A DNA stretch of 64,000 nt from Branchiostoma floridae (Eukaryota > Chordata > Leptocardii > Amphioxiformes > Branchiostomatidae). The stretch lies in contig NC_049984.1 in the NCBI RefSeq assembly GCF_000003815.2, positions 12,938,003 through 13,002,002 on the forward strand. The letters are read 5' to 3'. The translations under genes were made by a program, and so were the position numbers. Positions 32,746 through 46,600 of this stretch are shown piece after piece (positions within the stretch are counted from its first letter, which is position 1; every line of letters begins with the position of its first letter). The notes under the pieces are model-generated. The model had not been told where the DNA came from. It ran no database searches and saw only the letters and a list, made by a program, of their open reading frames with translations.

Positions 32746-35292
32746 TTTTTGAGTATCGCCAATTCAGACGTTTTGAGAAAGAATTAGGGCCATGTTCAGG
32801 TCCGGACCTGGACACCTGATCCTCCGGACCTGAACCGGATTTGTACCTGAATTTTCTGTACTGGTACCCAACCCTACGAACAATATATTTTTTCAATTGT
32901 TATCTCACATCTTAGTCTTCGACTTTATATTTACTTTGGCATTGTATGACATTAGTTATCTGTTTTTCGATACTTTTTTTTAGTTTACGGCATGTATGTG
33001 CTCATTTTACAGCTGCTTTGTATGATCTACAGTATGGTCGAAAACCTTTTTTGGAAACGTACGAAAACTGATCCGCGCAAGGATGTCATCCATATAATCA
33101 AATCAACATGACGTTTTGTGTGAAAAGTGATATGACCTTGAAGTTGAATAATTTAATCAACGAGCTTGCAAGATTGTTTATGCAATTCTGCAAACTGTCG
33201 CTTATTATCTTCCAGATCTAGGTTATTTGATCATTCATTTATTTTTTCATCTTAAGAAGCAACTGGATGGCTGTTTCAGTCAAGCACATACTGATTCCAA
33301 AGGAGAACAGTGCACAAAGCAGGTAAATAACAATGTATAGTAAAGGTTGCAATAGAGTTGCTCCTACGCAGGTCTGATGAAAATAGATGAAGATTAATAC
33401 CGTGGGAAGTTCTTGTAGGACTTTCTTGGGAAAGTCGAACTATGGCTATGACGTGAGGGCTGTATTAATTCGGCACCAAGGACAGGTCCACACCATTATG
33501 GCATCGTGGAAGGTTGTAATGATAATCCTTCAGCACCAAGGACAGTTCTACACTATCATAATCACACCATAGCGATGGCTGTAGTAATAGTCTTCAGCAT
33601 CAAGGACAGTTCTATACTATAATACCATAATGGTGGCATTTTCATAATTACTTTCACTCATTTTCATACTCATATCTCAATAAATATAGTCATAAAGATC
33701 TTTGATCTTTGTTTTGTCTTTACCATCTAAAGTTGGCCGTGCCAATCAAGAGGTGTATGTAAGTACCTTGTAATAGTCTGGGTAATTATGTGATTAGCCA
33801 TGTATTTCAATGTTATGCTATGTTTGAAAATTAGCAACGTCCTAGGTATGTTCATGTAACATTACAGTATGTGAGTTCATGTTTTTTTTCAGACTTGATA
33901 CCGAATACTGTAAAAAACAGCTATGTAATGACACCATGTTGAAGATGTAATTTATGCAATGATAATTTAGATGGCAACGGAACCATTCAACATAAAGATA
34001 AAACTCTGACAGATGTTTAAGCGTGATATATGATACTGTAGGTCATAAAGTATCAAGGTATGTCATGTATTTTCTTGTAATGATAATGACCTCTTGTTGT
34101 ATTGTCGATTGAGCAATGTAATGGTTCTTAAGGACAAGTATTGTGAAGTGTGGCTAAAAAGGTTCACAAAAAGGTTTAGAACTTTAAGGTGTCCGTCTTC
34201 TACGCAATGCTAAAAGGAATGGTTCTAATGTGAACAGGCAACACAAATATCCACAAAATAAAAACAAAATCAGATAGAAATCCGATATTTCAGTCATTTG
34301 TAATCATTTAGACATATACAATACAATTCTGTTTTTTTTTTCTTCAAAAATACTCAATCTTCCTACACGGTCAATATCCGATTTACATTACAGAAAAATA
34401 TACATCATATTTAACACTTATGAATACCGGACGATGTCTACCATTTGCTGTGGAGCAGGTCTGCGTTACATTGTTGGGTTGTTCAGTTACCCTGTGAATA
34501 TGCAAGACTTTGACAAATAATGTCTTCTAGCTGTCAGTAGTCGTAGGGTTGAATTCATCCGAGGAACAGGTAATTTGATAAAATGGCCTGGCCAAGCAGA
34601 ACAACCAGCGTATCATGCTTTGGCCTGGCTTCTTGTCATCTCGACACAAGTCGAGTCAACACTGACTTGATTATATGGTTGATATCCGCACGTGCACCAC
34701 GCCCCCTCCAAAAACGTTTGTGACCATATTGAATGATAGAATAACGGGTACTAATATCGTCGAATGCAAAAAGATAAGACGAAATTAAGACAAAATAAAA
34801 GAATTCAATGTTTGGCATACGATGCTCTGTTTGTTAAGTCATTTGCTTAACCTTCCCGGTTGGGATAGATTTCATAAAGAAGGCAACTTCTTTGTTTTGC
34901 TCGCATCGATTCGGGGAACCCAGTGAATGTCATCCATATAGTCATATCAGTATGTCTATAGTCAGACCTTACGAGAAATACAATACAACGTCAAGTGCGG
35001 ATGTGCACATGAAACAACATTAACATTTTCGCATGTTTCCACGTATTACAAACTGAGCAGCCTTGTCGGAACAGGTCAAGATTCTATCTTGTTCCAGATT
35101 GTCCTCTGTATACCTCAACCTGATACCTGACCATCTTATTTACACTAACACCTCGTGTGGCTTATGAAAGGTCTCTTCAAAATAGGCTCGCCTTCTTTGA
35201 GCGTCGCCAAAAGCCCGACTAAGGCAATCGATATATAAAGATCTGTTCTGTGTGCAGCAATTCTTGTTTTCCCGTAGGTACAGGTGGTCCCT
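32746..35292. other. Stretch without a recognised gene
   Basis: Mostly AT-rich. At 33460-33640 three spaced copies of CAGCACCAAGGACAG occur in an imperfect tandem repeat of about 60 bp; the same phrase occurs in introns of both phosphotransferase copies (3905, 8095, 10150). It should contain the 3' UTR of PRR5 near its right end. No exon chain is seen. Confidence 0.6.
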
Positions 35293-38200
35293 TCAGTCCG
35301 ACCCTGCCACTTGGGTCACGTTGGCCTGGCTCTTGGGGCTGTCCCCCGCGCCCCCTGCGATGCTGTGCCTCCTGCCGTACCCGCGCGTCATGACCTCCCC
35401 CTCCACCAGCGGGTCTAAGCCCTGCCCCACAGCGGACGGCGCGCGCTTGTGCGCCTCCCCCCGACCCGGGGAGGGGAGCTGCTCGTCCAGCTGTTGGGCC
35501 GGGAAGAGCTGCATGCTGAGGGGGCGTTCACCTTTCAACGGCTCGTCTGTTGAGAGGGGCAGAGAATCAACAGTTAAGAAGAAAGGTAAAGGGGGTATCT
35601 CACTGAAGCTGTGGTACGTTGGTGGCGTCACTGCGGCCAAGCACCCAGACAGAGCGCTCAGCGAATTTCATTTATGAAAAACGAATCTTTTACGCTTTAA
35701 GTGTTTTGTTGTCTTTTTAGTCATTCTCGTTTTGCATGATATTCCGATAATTCACATTCCATTACAAAGCCAATGGTAACTCAAATTCGGTTTAGAACGC
35801 AGCGACGCTGCCATCGTGCCACCCCAGGTGAGATACCCCCGCAAATACATAATGTTTACTTATACGTGGTCCAGCCTAATGTGAAGGTAAAAACTACTGC
35901 TCTGTTTAGTCTTTCTCAAATACATTTTATATACTAGTATAAAGTGACTTGCCCCTCAAGCTCTGCCCTGCCACTTGCTACGTAGCTACATGATGTAATC
36001 CAATACCACAGGGCGTCTGATACTTGACTATTTAGGAGCTTGACCATGCAGTATGTGCATAGATAAGTAGTTCATGTCTTATTTACAATGTACAAACTAG
36101 ATAGGTAGTCCATTTGGTGTTCTACAATTCTAATTCCTATGCTTGTGGAAAAACTCCGGTGCGACCTTACCGCCCAGTGTCTTCTGTCTGAGCACGACGG
36201 TGACTGGTTTGTTGGCGGGGATGAGCGGTTCCGGCCCGCCCATGTACAGCCCGCGCAGCCCCAGGTACGGGCTCACTATTCTGGCCACCAGGGACTCCAA
36301 CTGGAGGTATTCCGGGTTGTTATCGTGTACACTCTGTATAGAACAAAGGACATGGAATAAAACTGAACCTTTCACTCTTACATCCACCAAGAGAGAGAGA
36401 GAGAGAGAGGAGGGTTATAAAAACCAATCCGAAACAAGCCCAACCAAACCAGGTATACTATGAATGAATGAATGAATGAATGGTTTGGTCGCGTAAAACA
36501 TGAAACAAGCTGTATATGGGCACCCCTAACGACTTGTGTGGGTATAGCCATAATGGCTGTCTACAAGATTGGACCAAAGCCAAAGCTTTGACTTCGAATC
36601 CTCAAAGTATCCAATTGCACCATTTCCACCTTATACTAATATCTTAACATGCTGTTTCTCTGCAGCACATAACTGCGGACACAAGACAACTTGACAAACA
36701 TACCAGCTGATTTATACAATACCTCCGTTTTAATGGAGGTGATCTGCAGCTTTTTGAGCAGGACAACAGGAGAAGTGATAACGTTAACGTTACCTGTAAG
36801 ACAAGCAGCATTTGCGTGATGGAAGGGCTGATGACAACATCCGGGGTATCCAATGCATCTGTGGCGGGAAAACATGATATGTCATAAGTCCTTTCTCGCC
36901 TTTTCATCGGTTCAAAATTTGTGATTTTCTATCACTTAAAGTGCGGTATCAAAATCTTTCCTATAATCCTTGAAAGCCCCCGTCGTGGATCATTTCTTGA
37001 CACAACAGGGAACAACATGTGCAAGTTAGCCATTTCGCTAATCGCCACCATTAGGGAAATGGTGTTGTCGTCATGACGGTTTTTCCTTAGAGCCCTCAAA
37101 GACTCTGTACACTGTCTACATGTGTCTTCATGACGCTTTTCATTCTTTCAAGCCCCCACACATACGTAACATCAAATTCCAGCCGGAAGGCGACTGTGAG
37201 CCCTGATCACTAAGAGCGATTCTTATTTCGTTAAACCCCACTAACGGACAATATTTCGAAGGCCATGCAATGGCGTCAGACAAGCGTTTTTTTATTTATT
37301 TCAACAGTATTAATGATTACGTTGGCCAAAAAGGATCTGTTTACGGTGCCGTTTATGGTAGGGTTTGTGACTGGATTTGATTGTGGAAAGCATAACTCGA
37401 AAAGCTGTTCAAACACGTGGAAAAAAGAGAGCAATCGATATCGATGCATGTAGATTATGCAAATGAAAACCTAATCTGCATAATCAATGAGAAAACATCA
37501 TAGTTCCGTAGTGGAAAATGATGGGTATTTGATACGTGCAAGTTGAGTGAAAGTGAACGTTTTAAATTTCAATTTACACAACTGATGACGATTTCATACT
37601 CTGGATATCGCTGTTATTTGGGTAGAGAAGATGATCAGTTGATATAATTTATACAAATAAACCTTATTTGCATCATCAATGAGAAACATTTATAACACGT
37701 CAGTCGTAAAGGTCATCATCTAGCGAAGGTTGTGGAACTCTTACAATCGTATTTCGCATGAACACAGTTCGGTGCCTCAGCTATGTGATTTGTACGGTTA
37801 CAAGCTGACTGAGCCAACTGGAATGAGTGTGGATGTTTCGGATACCGTGCTATATGGCCTGGGGTACGGATCTAAAGCGTGGCTCGGTGTAACTCTTCCC
37901 ATCAATCGTCTTGGTACAAACAGTGATTAGGATAGACACATGACAGAAGACATCTGTACAGACAGCCACAGTAAATAGAAAATAGGTCTATATACGAAAC
38001 GAACAGATGACATTGCTTGGGTGCAAATAAGGAGTCCATATGAAACGAATTATACAACATTCAGGTTCACATGCATTTACGTTGGATAACACTGCCCTGA
38101 CAAAATATACTCGCTCTGCAATGAAATGATATCTAAAACCTCCATGAAATATTTCTAGAGTTTTTTTACTGTTGTATTGGTTGTCCCAAATCGAGGTCAT

Positions 38201-41200
38201 CGACCTGGCTTTCAGGACGGGGGTGTCGACCTGCGTTCCTTCAGTACCTGAGAAAGCTGCTAGCGGGCCCAAAATATTATTTTGTGACCTCAATGGCCAC
38301 CCACATACCAAAATTATACAAATCCATCAAAAAGGATCTTGAGTTACCGGAGCAAACACACAGTCATACACAAACACCCCCGTCGGAGATCACTAGTAAC
38401 CTCTTCCCGGAGGTAAAAAAAAAACATGGAAAATGAACTTACCTGAAAATGCTATCTTCAACAAGATTGTGTCTCTGAAACCGACTAACGACATCTCTCT
38501 AACAGAAAAGCCCGTGGCCTGTGAAAAGATAACAGTCAGCCTTAGAGTTCATTTGAGGTTTAATGTTGTAGATGTTATACACTGTAGTATACACTATCCC
38601 ACGGGATGATAGAAGCTTGGCATAGCAGCATACCTGAGTCACCATAGTGATCAATTTGTTCAGATTTCTGAGGCTGGATAGCTAGACTAACCCAGTTTCT
38701 ATTTTAGTTACTAATCAGTAGTAGTTCGTGACTAAACAAAGGGGTTACGTGTTGGAATTTACCCTTGAACCCTTGTCACTAGAGGTGGTGCTATATAAGG
38801 CTAATTGAGAGTGGATGTAGAGGGGTGTGAAATGAAGGACCGTGTGTGTGTATGTGTGACAATGCGGTAAGTCTTTTTTCCCCATTTTGTCATTTGGCGT
38901 CGTTGTTCTCAACATAGATATCCACAAAACGTAATTCAATATATATATATGATCACTGCGGCATTCCTGGCCTGCTAGAGGGTAAGGGGCGGCTGCGGTA
39001 AGCAGAAGATGAAATTTCAGCCCCCGAACTTCCGAAACAGCTTCCGTTTGGCCGTGGCTGTTCACACTGACAGTATGTCACTGTCAATACAATTTTTGGT
39101 ACTATTGACAGGATGTTCCTTTCCAAATCTTGTGAACAACTTATGATCCTGTCAAATGGTACAAAATTATGACTTATTTACATTTCTGAGCAAGAATAAT
39201 CAACTAAAATGATGAAAATGGATGTTCAAAAAGAAAATATCGTATCCGTGGATTAATCCAAATAAACTTCCACATGCCAGGCTTGAAAGTCGACCACTTT
39301 ACCCCCTGAGCCTTCGCACCAATGCTTTGATTGGATGTCTACTGATTCTGAGGCTGTGCTTCCTGCCAATACGACTTTCTGCTTTATTGATCAGATGTTC
39401 CTGTCAATAACCACGCCGTTTCCATTGTCATCCCTCCCATCATCTCTTTACCTTGTGATACACAGAAGCATATATCTTTTTATCATTATACAGTCAGACT
39501 ACCTGCACGGGACAGAATATGGCTTGCAGCATGGGCAGCACCTCGCAGAAGAAATAATCCCATATGTCCGACAGACACTCCAGCAGCTGTTGGCCTGTAG
39601 ACACAAAGAACGCCATGTGAGACAAATAGAAGCGCCGCGGTGATCAGTCTTCAGCATTCAGCAGTGTCACGACAATCTGTGCAATTGCTGAACTAAAAGT
39701 TTGCAGTGCGGTCCTTTTATACCCATTTTACAACATGGTAGATAAAGAACGAATACTTATCTATGTTTTGTGTGCGATTTGTTCTCCTTTGAATCATATA
39801 TCTATAGAGAGGAATCTACACGAGAGTTTGAACGTTTGATCATATTTTAAAACATTGCCTTGAAATGTACGATTGTATCCAGCTTTCAAAAATTACTCGC
39901 AATTCTTAAAAGTGTTCGATTTAGTTTGTAAAGCACTGGTGTACTGTATGATTTTCTATAAATCCAACATGTCAACAATGCAAGGACATTGCCGTCTTTG
40001 ATTCACACGATCACTCAAACATGGCAGACAATCTAATGCTTCAGACACGAGAGTGCAGAAAAATAAGGAATAAAACAGAAATCGTGATTACCTTTTTCTC
40101 TCTTGATCTTTTCCCGTAGAATCACCATTCCTTTCTTCAATAACTGATTCTAGAGATGAAAGATGTGAAAAAAGCTTTAATATTGTCTAGAGTGAATGGT
40201 CTTATTTGTGCTAAAAACAAGCGAGCAAATATATCAGCTGTTTTGGGGTTACTCTGTATTACACTCCATCATGAGACATACAATCAAATCATAAGTGTAA
40301 CCAGTACAGGGAATCATACGACATTTGGTGTGGTCACACGACAGAACCAACTGCCGAAAAGGACATAAGACAGTCTTTTCCGTAACAATACTTTGTACGA
40401 CATATCGACGATTATCCCGAGAAGGTCTTCAGTTTGCCATCGTACGGTGATCGTACGACATATGTAACCGGAGCGTCGCAAGTCTAAATTCTTATTGGTC
40501 AGTACTAAAATCACTTTACCTGGAAGTAGTCTAAAATGAATGGTCCGACTTCTGTCTTCATAAGCATTCTGGGAACAGAAAAATAACAAAGTTAATGATT
40601 CACTGGTATCATGTCTAATAGAGTAATTGGTCTATTGATTGTAATCGATTTATCTTCGATACTTTGATTAAATGCTTAACCTACCAGGCTACATAAACCT
40701 TACAGAGAAGTTACGGGTTATCTAGAGATACTGAGTCTATCCAGGGATATTGATGTGGATCATAGAAAAACTGATAACCCTCTTGACAGGGTCGGTATCG
40801 TAGTAAGAACTGGTGACACATTGATACTCTGCAGTGTTTACTCTTGTTTAGGTTACACATACACCAGGCTAGAGGTATTTATCACGCGTCCAGACAATAG
40901 ATATTGCTCTATTCAAAGAGACGTCTGACTTTCCAAAGATATAAGCCTTCTAGACCCACTGATTCGATCTAGCTATGCCTTGATTATGGGATGATTGGTG
41001 AGAGGAATATCCCTCTCGCGGGAAAGGAGATTATCACAAATTGAGATTGTAAGTCCACACGCAACAAAACTGGGTCAAATGTCCTTTAGACCCGACGTGA
41101 GAGCTGGCCGGGCTGTGTAGGTATGGGTTTAAAAGCTTATAGTAGATTTTATATCTTCACATTTCAGAAATGTGATACTGTGGTGTGACAAAATGTACTG

Positions 41201-43588
41201 TTTCGAGGTAAGGAAACAACCACCGTTTGAGGCCCTTACGTGCGCCGGTAGTTCTGAATGAATCCAGGCACAGTGGCTGGGTAAGATATCTGGTGCCTTT
41301 CAAAGGCATAGTGTGTTCAGTAAAGGGTAGGGTAGTGTTTTCTCGGCTAATAAAGCGGCTGGCATGTATGCAGGGGTCAGCACGAGCCGTGCAAAGGTCC
41401 ACACAAAGGTTCCCCTTTACATCGCAGTGACGTAGAGTGAAAAGAGAACTTGGCTTATTGTCGCCCTGTCACAAGACCAAGGTGCTGGTTGACCATAAAG
41501 CATGGCAAACAACTTCGGCGTTGCCATGTATCGGTGTGCTGCATAATAAAGGAATTCTTTTCTTCACACCGATCGAGACGTACACGCAAGCCATAACCCT
41601 TCAACCTGCCGCTCTAAGGTTTAGCATTCTGTGTCCTAGACTAATTTTGTCGCAGGTAAGTTACTGGCAGTGCAGGTGGTCCCCGATTAAGTGCCTTCAC
41701 CTTAAATGAACCGGTTTGAAATCCGAAGTAACAGACTGACCTTATCTTCTCGTTTAACAAGTCCAGCTCATTTGGCGGTAGTTTCTTGTGTTGGAATAGC
41801 GACACCACTGCGCTCTGCACGCTGGAAAACAACAAACACAAAACGAGCGTCGTAAGTACAGAGGCGCCTCATTCCGTACACTTCATGCATGAACATATGT
41901 GAGTTACGTATGTACGTACTGCTCTACTCCACTGGCTCGTGCACATTCCGCTGTATAGCGACCAACATTACGACAGACATTCCGAAAGGGCATTGATGGT
42001 CAGGACACATGCATATGACAGTTTCAAGCATGTTAAACCCGGAACTATGGATTCACTACCAAATCGAGAACACACACACAAACACACGCACGCATATGGC
42101 ACTTAACACCGTGTAGTATTTACGGTACATTATCGCATCCGGGGAGTTGTAGAGTGCGGCGGCGGCGGCGTGCTTGTCGTTGAGGATGATGGACGGGCAG
42201 GATGAGCGGCGCCCCCGCCGGACCTGCCCGAGCATTTCGAACATGGCTCCGTCCCTCGCCGCCCTGCCAGCGCTGCGGGTCCTGTCAACAAACCTGGCAC
42301 ACACAGCTCGCCTTTCTGTCGGGTCACCCACCCTATCCACCTGTCGCCTGTGTGCCACACATCACGTGACTTTACTCGGAGGGTTATTTTTTCAGGCTCT
42401 TGACTGCATGCCACACAGGCCTGTTGTGTTAGAATTTAGAGAGGAATGCTGATAACAAATAGCACCCTCTTTACATTGGTAAGACTGATATTCTTTGCAC
42501 AGATGTTTGGGGAACAGTCAGGTAAAGTGTTGCGCCCCTGTTGGTTTGTTCTCGCCTGCGCTGGGAAGCTGGAGGATTAATTAGCCGGTAGTGTACTTAG
42601 GTTCCGGTTACAGCCCCACGCTTCGAGTGTCAAGCCTAGAAACTTATACAACAACATACAGAGTCTACCCCAGTTTGAATGCCAGGAATCTTTTCTCAGA
42701 ATGATTAGCAGATGAAATAGAAAACGCAGTCTGGTAACTCGTATTTGAGTAAAAACTGTGTTGTATGTGCTTCGTTCTTGAGAGTTGAACCCCTTTTAAA
42801 ACAAATTGAGGGAAAGAAAACGTATAGCTATTCCATGCAGGGATAGAATAGAAATTTCAAAATTAATGGGCTAGAGATATAGAAAACTAACACACAGTTT
42901 GCCAACAAACAACGAAATCATTTCGCTTAGCCGTTTGTATTTTTTTCCACACCATAACAAACATTTGATAATTTTGGAATCAATTCAGCCGTCACCAACG
43001 TGAAGTGACCTAGCACCTGTTTTAAACGCGCTTTATCCCAAGGACGGCTACTAGATACCATTCAAATGTCATGGATGTTTAAAACCCTACAATAACAAGA
43101 GAAGCTTGGCACATCGCCCCCCTCCCCACATTGTTTAAACATTACCTCACAATCAGGTTGGTAAGTTGCTGACGACTCCGTCTGCGGCGAAAGGTTTGCG
43201 GTTCTGCCGACCACAGGGCCCCCATGGACGGTCACTCCCACCGGCCTTACATCCGTCAGCACCTCTGCCCGGACACTAAACACACCGTAGTGCGGGCACC
43301 CACTTTACTTTTCTTCACACAGTCAAGAGCATTGCTTTGGTCTTTGTGAGCACGATAAATAGAATTATTGATTAATCTATATCCCGGCTGCTGAAAGCTG
43401 TTATGTTTCTGGCTCCCCTTCATAATCACGCATACCTGGATCTAACCAAGGGGAACAGAGGCGTGGCGAAACACAGGAAGTGTTGGAGGAGGTAAACACC
43501 TGACTCGATTCCTTGAGATCTAAGGCATCTGATGAAGACACAACATGTCGCCCGTGTCCACAGGGTAATGTTAGGCGGATTAATATTA

Positions 43589-43619
<31 letters not shown>

Positions 43620-46600
43620 TAAACAAACTTTTTAATGAGCAAACTACAGGAAAATAATGAATTTCAGATCATCTTATGCTTTCCTGTACCATTCGTTAAA
43701 GTATATTTTCAAAATGCCGGTCACGGGTAGAAGAAGGGAGTGGCATAAACATGTCCTGAAACACAGAACTGCATCTACCGCGTGTCTAGACGGGCCGGGT
43801 TCTGGGTTTCATTTTCAAACGTTATATTTCATTTGCGTGTATTGTGGGAGGTATGCAGCTTTGACTGGAGATGCGATAAGATTTCGGATTGGCCAGGATT
43901 TTCTTGGAATGTGTGCCATTTTCAGAGATATAGATCAGTCTGAAATCGCAAATGTCAAAATTATTGATCGATTCGGTAAGCATTCTGTAGGCTGACTGCC
44001 GCTACTAGTATTTCCTATAAACGCTTGATTTGTTGTGTTGTTTTTTTTTTACTTCTTCGTCTTCTAATGTTAATGGCCCTCTCAGCAATGAGCTATTTGG
44101 TAGCCTTGTCCAAGTTTTGTGTTAGACTAGATTTGTGACACTTTTATGTAGGTATATATCCTGACTTGTTGTGACCTGTACTTCGCCCGGTTGGGCAAAA
44201 TTGTACAATAAAGGTCTTCATTCATTCATTCAATAAAGAGCTGTATTTCAACTGCCTGGCTCCGCTATTACTTCTCACTGCCAAATGATGAATAAGGAGC
44301 TTCATTAGGATTACATCGTTTTCTCGTTGTAACATCTGTTGCTCTCCCTGAGCGTGGCTAGCCTATAGCTAGCTCAAAACCACGCGTGATTGCATAAGGT
44401 GAAGGTAACTGTTAAACACAGATAAAACCGCAAGGGGGCGCTTCCACGGACAAAAATCGAAACAGGACCTGCACTAGTTCCCAAATCTCTTCTTTCCTCT
44501 TCGCAAATACGTATTGGCGAAGAGGACAGAAGAGACTCGGGAGCTAATACAGTTGGATACCAAGTTAGACCAGCACGTCCTAAACCTTCGGGTAATCATG
44601 TTTTCTATCGCTAAATAACTGTCAGACATTGTGTTATGATGACTTGGGTACACACTGTCTTATGTGGATATCTAATGATTGACGTGCAACAGCGTGAGAT
44701 ATTACGGGAGCACGCTGATTTGACGTGAGGCAAGACACGAAGCACCAGGGGGGTCGTGTCGGTACGTCCTACTGATCGAATGGCTTCAGACGAAAATACT
44801 GCAAAAAACATGTTTACGCAAAATCTTGAGTGGAATAAAAATTTCTCAGGTGTGTGATAATGTTCCAAACACACACGCACACACATACACATACACACAC
44901 ACGCACACACACACATACATACATACACGCACGCATATGTTGGCATATTTCGTCTTAAATACATGTATTTCGACAAACAGAAGCAGGTCGCTTTACTGAC
45001 AGATAGCTAGTTAAAGGAGAGTATGCGTTTTCCCGCCACTTGCTACGTTGACGTGATTATCTTACGACAATTATGTCCGCCTTCGGAAACACATTACTGA
45101 TAACTACATTCAGCCACCAGAGCTGGCGATAATACACTTTGACGCAGGCGTACGAGTGTAAGATTCACTTGTATTACGCAGACGTATATAAGACTCACTT
45201 GTATAACTCATTATCAACCTGAATTAATCATTACTTCCAAGAACTGAGGAAGGAGACTTACGTGCGACTGGAGCATTATTTCTGTTGGTGTAACGGTTCG
45301 TAAATATAATATACGATCCTTCCGATGGATTGAAACATGACGATTTGGGGACAATCATTTTCAGGTAATGCAAAAGTATAGACCGACCATCTCAACTTGA
45401 AGGTCATCTGGGACAGCCCATTATATCATCTGTTTGGATTGCTTGCGTAATAGGACCATCACACTAAAACCCATGTAAAACCGAAGCAACAGGAATCAAG
45501 CAGAACCAGCCTGAATGAACAATTTGCAAACTTCGTGCCACATTCGGGCGGGAATTCCAAATGGACCTAATACCTCGTCACACGAGAGGCGGAATGAGCC
45601 AGAATGCCGTCTAAATGAAAATTCATGTATATTCCTGGGTATTCGTAGTACATTCTAGAAATTCTCACTGCATTCCAGATACTTGTGTGCATTCTTGTAG
45701 CCGGCGCCGGCCGGTTCGCCAGCGAATAAGATCAGAAAGTTTCGAATAATGTCGGAATGTCTTAGAATGCGGTCATACTGCAGTTTAGAATACACTTTGA
45801 ATGTCGTCCGATATTTCTCCACCTCAACACCTCATGATGCATCTCGAAAGTTTGCATGACAAAAACATTCGGGACTGCCACAGAATTTCTAGCATACACT
45901 ACGAATTCCCAGGAATATACTAAAGGTTTTATTCAGACGGCAGTCTGGCTCATTCGGATTTTCGTGTGGTAGTCTGTGTCCGCGTGGCACGATCGGGAGC
46001 GCGTTGGTCTCAGGCCCGAGAGGTCCCGGGTTCAAATCCGCTTGCCGTGTCACCGATCTTGTGCCCTTGGGAAAGGCACTTTACACGACTTTCCTCACCT
46101 AACTCAGGTGTAAATGAGTAGATAGCTTCGGCTAGTGGCAGTGACAGGCCTTTGTTGTGGTGACAGGCCATAGGGGCATGTTCGGGCATGACGCACCCGC
46201 CATGACACACGAGTCAGGGGTAGGAGGAACCCCTTACATCCTTGGTCGGAAGTCCTCCTAGGAGACGGAAACTCCAAATAACAAACCTGCATCTGCTGGG
46301 GCCGTCTTACACGTTGCAAACAATTGCCCCTGTAGGACTTAGTGCGCCAGTGGACGAGAGGGTGGTGGAGTAGGAAGTGCACACCCCTCCTTCACCTTAA
46401 AAAAAAAAAGTGCAGGCCAGGCAGACGGGTCGCCTTAAACCCACCCTGTCTGCCTACCATTGTCTTCCGAGACAGACGGATGCCAAAACAAACAAAAAAG
46501 TCTGTGTCATACAAGCTATCTAGCTAGCAGGACCTAACCAGCTACTATCCAAGCAGAGGTTGGGCTACGGCTTGTAATGTTTAAAACAGGTTTAAAAGAA

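Noticed and set aside
35252-35677. 141-codon plus-strand frame.
   Set aside because: It is the antisense of the GC-rich last coding exon of PRR5, where stop codons are rare on both strands.
43150-43283. Minus-strand open segment with acceptor and donor (GTGTTTAG .. TGTGAG/GTAATG), considered as a PRR5 exon.
   Set aside because: Its phases (entry 2, exit 0) do not fit between exon 1, the optional exon and exon 41741-41821. It may belong to another transcript, but there is no support.
45984-46040. Candidate tRNA gene.
   Set aside because: A and B boxes are present but the stems do not close. The body and poly(A) tail identify a SINE.
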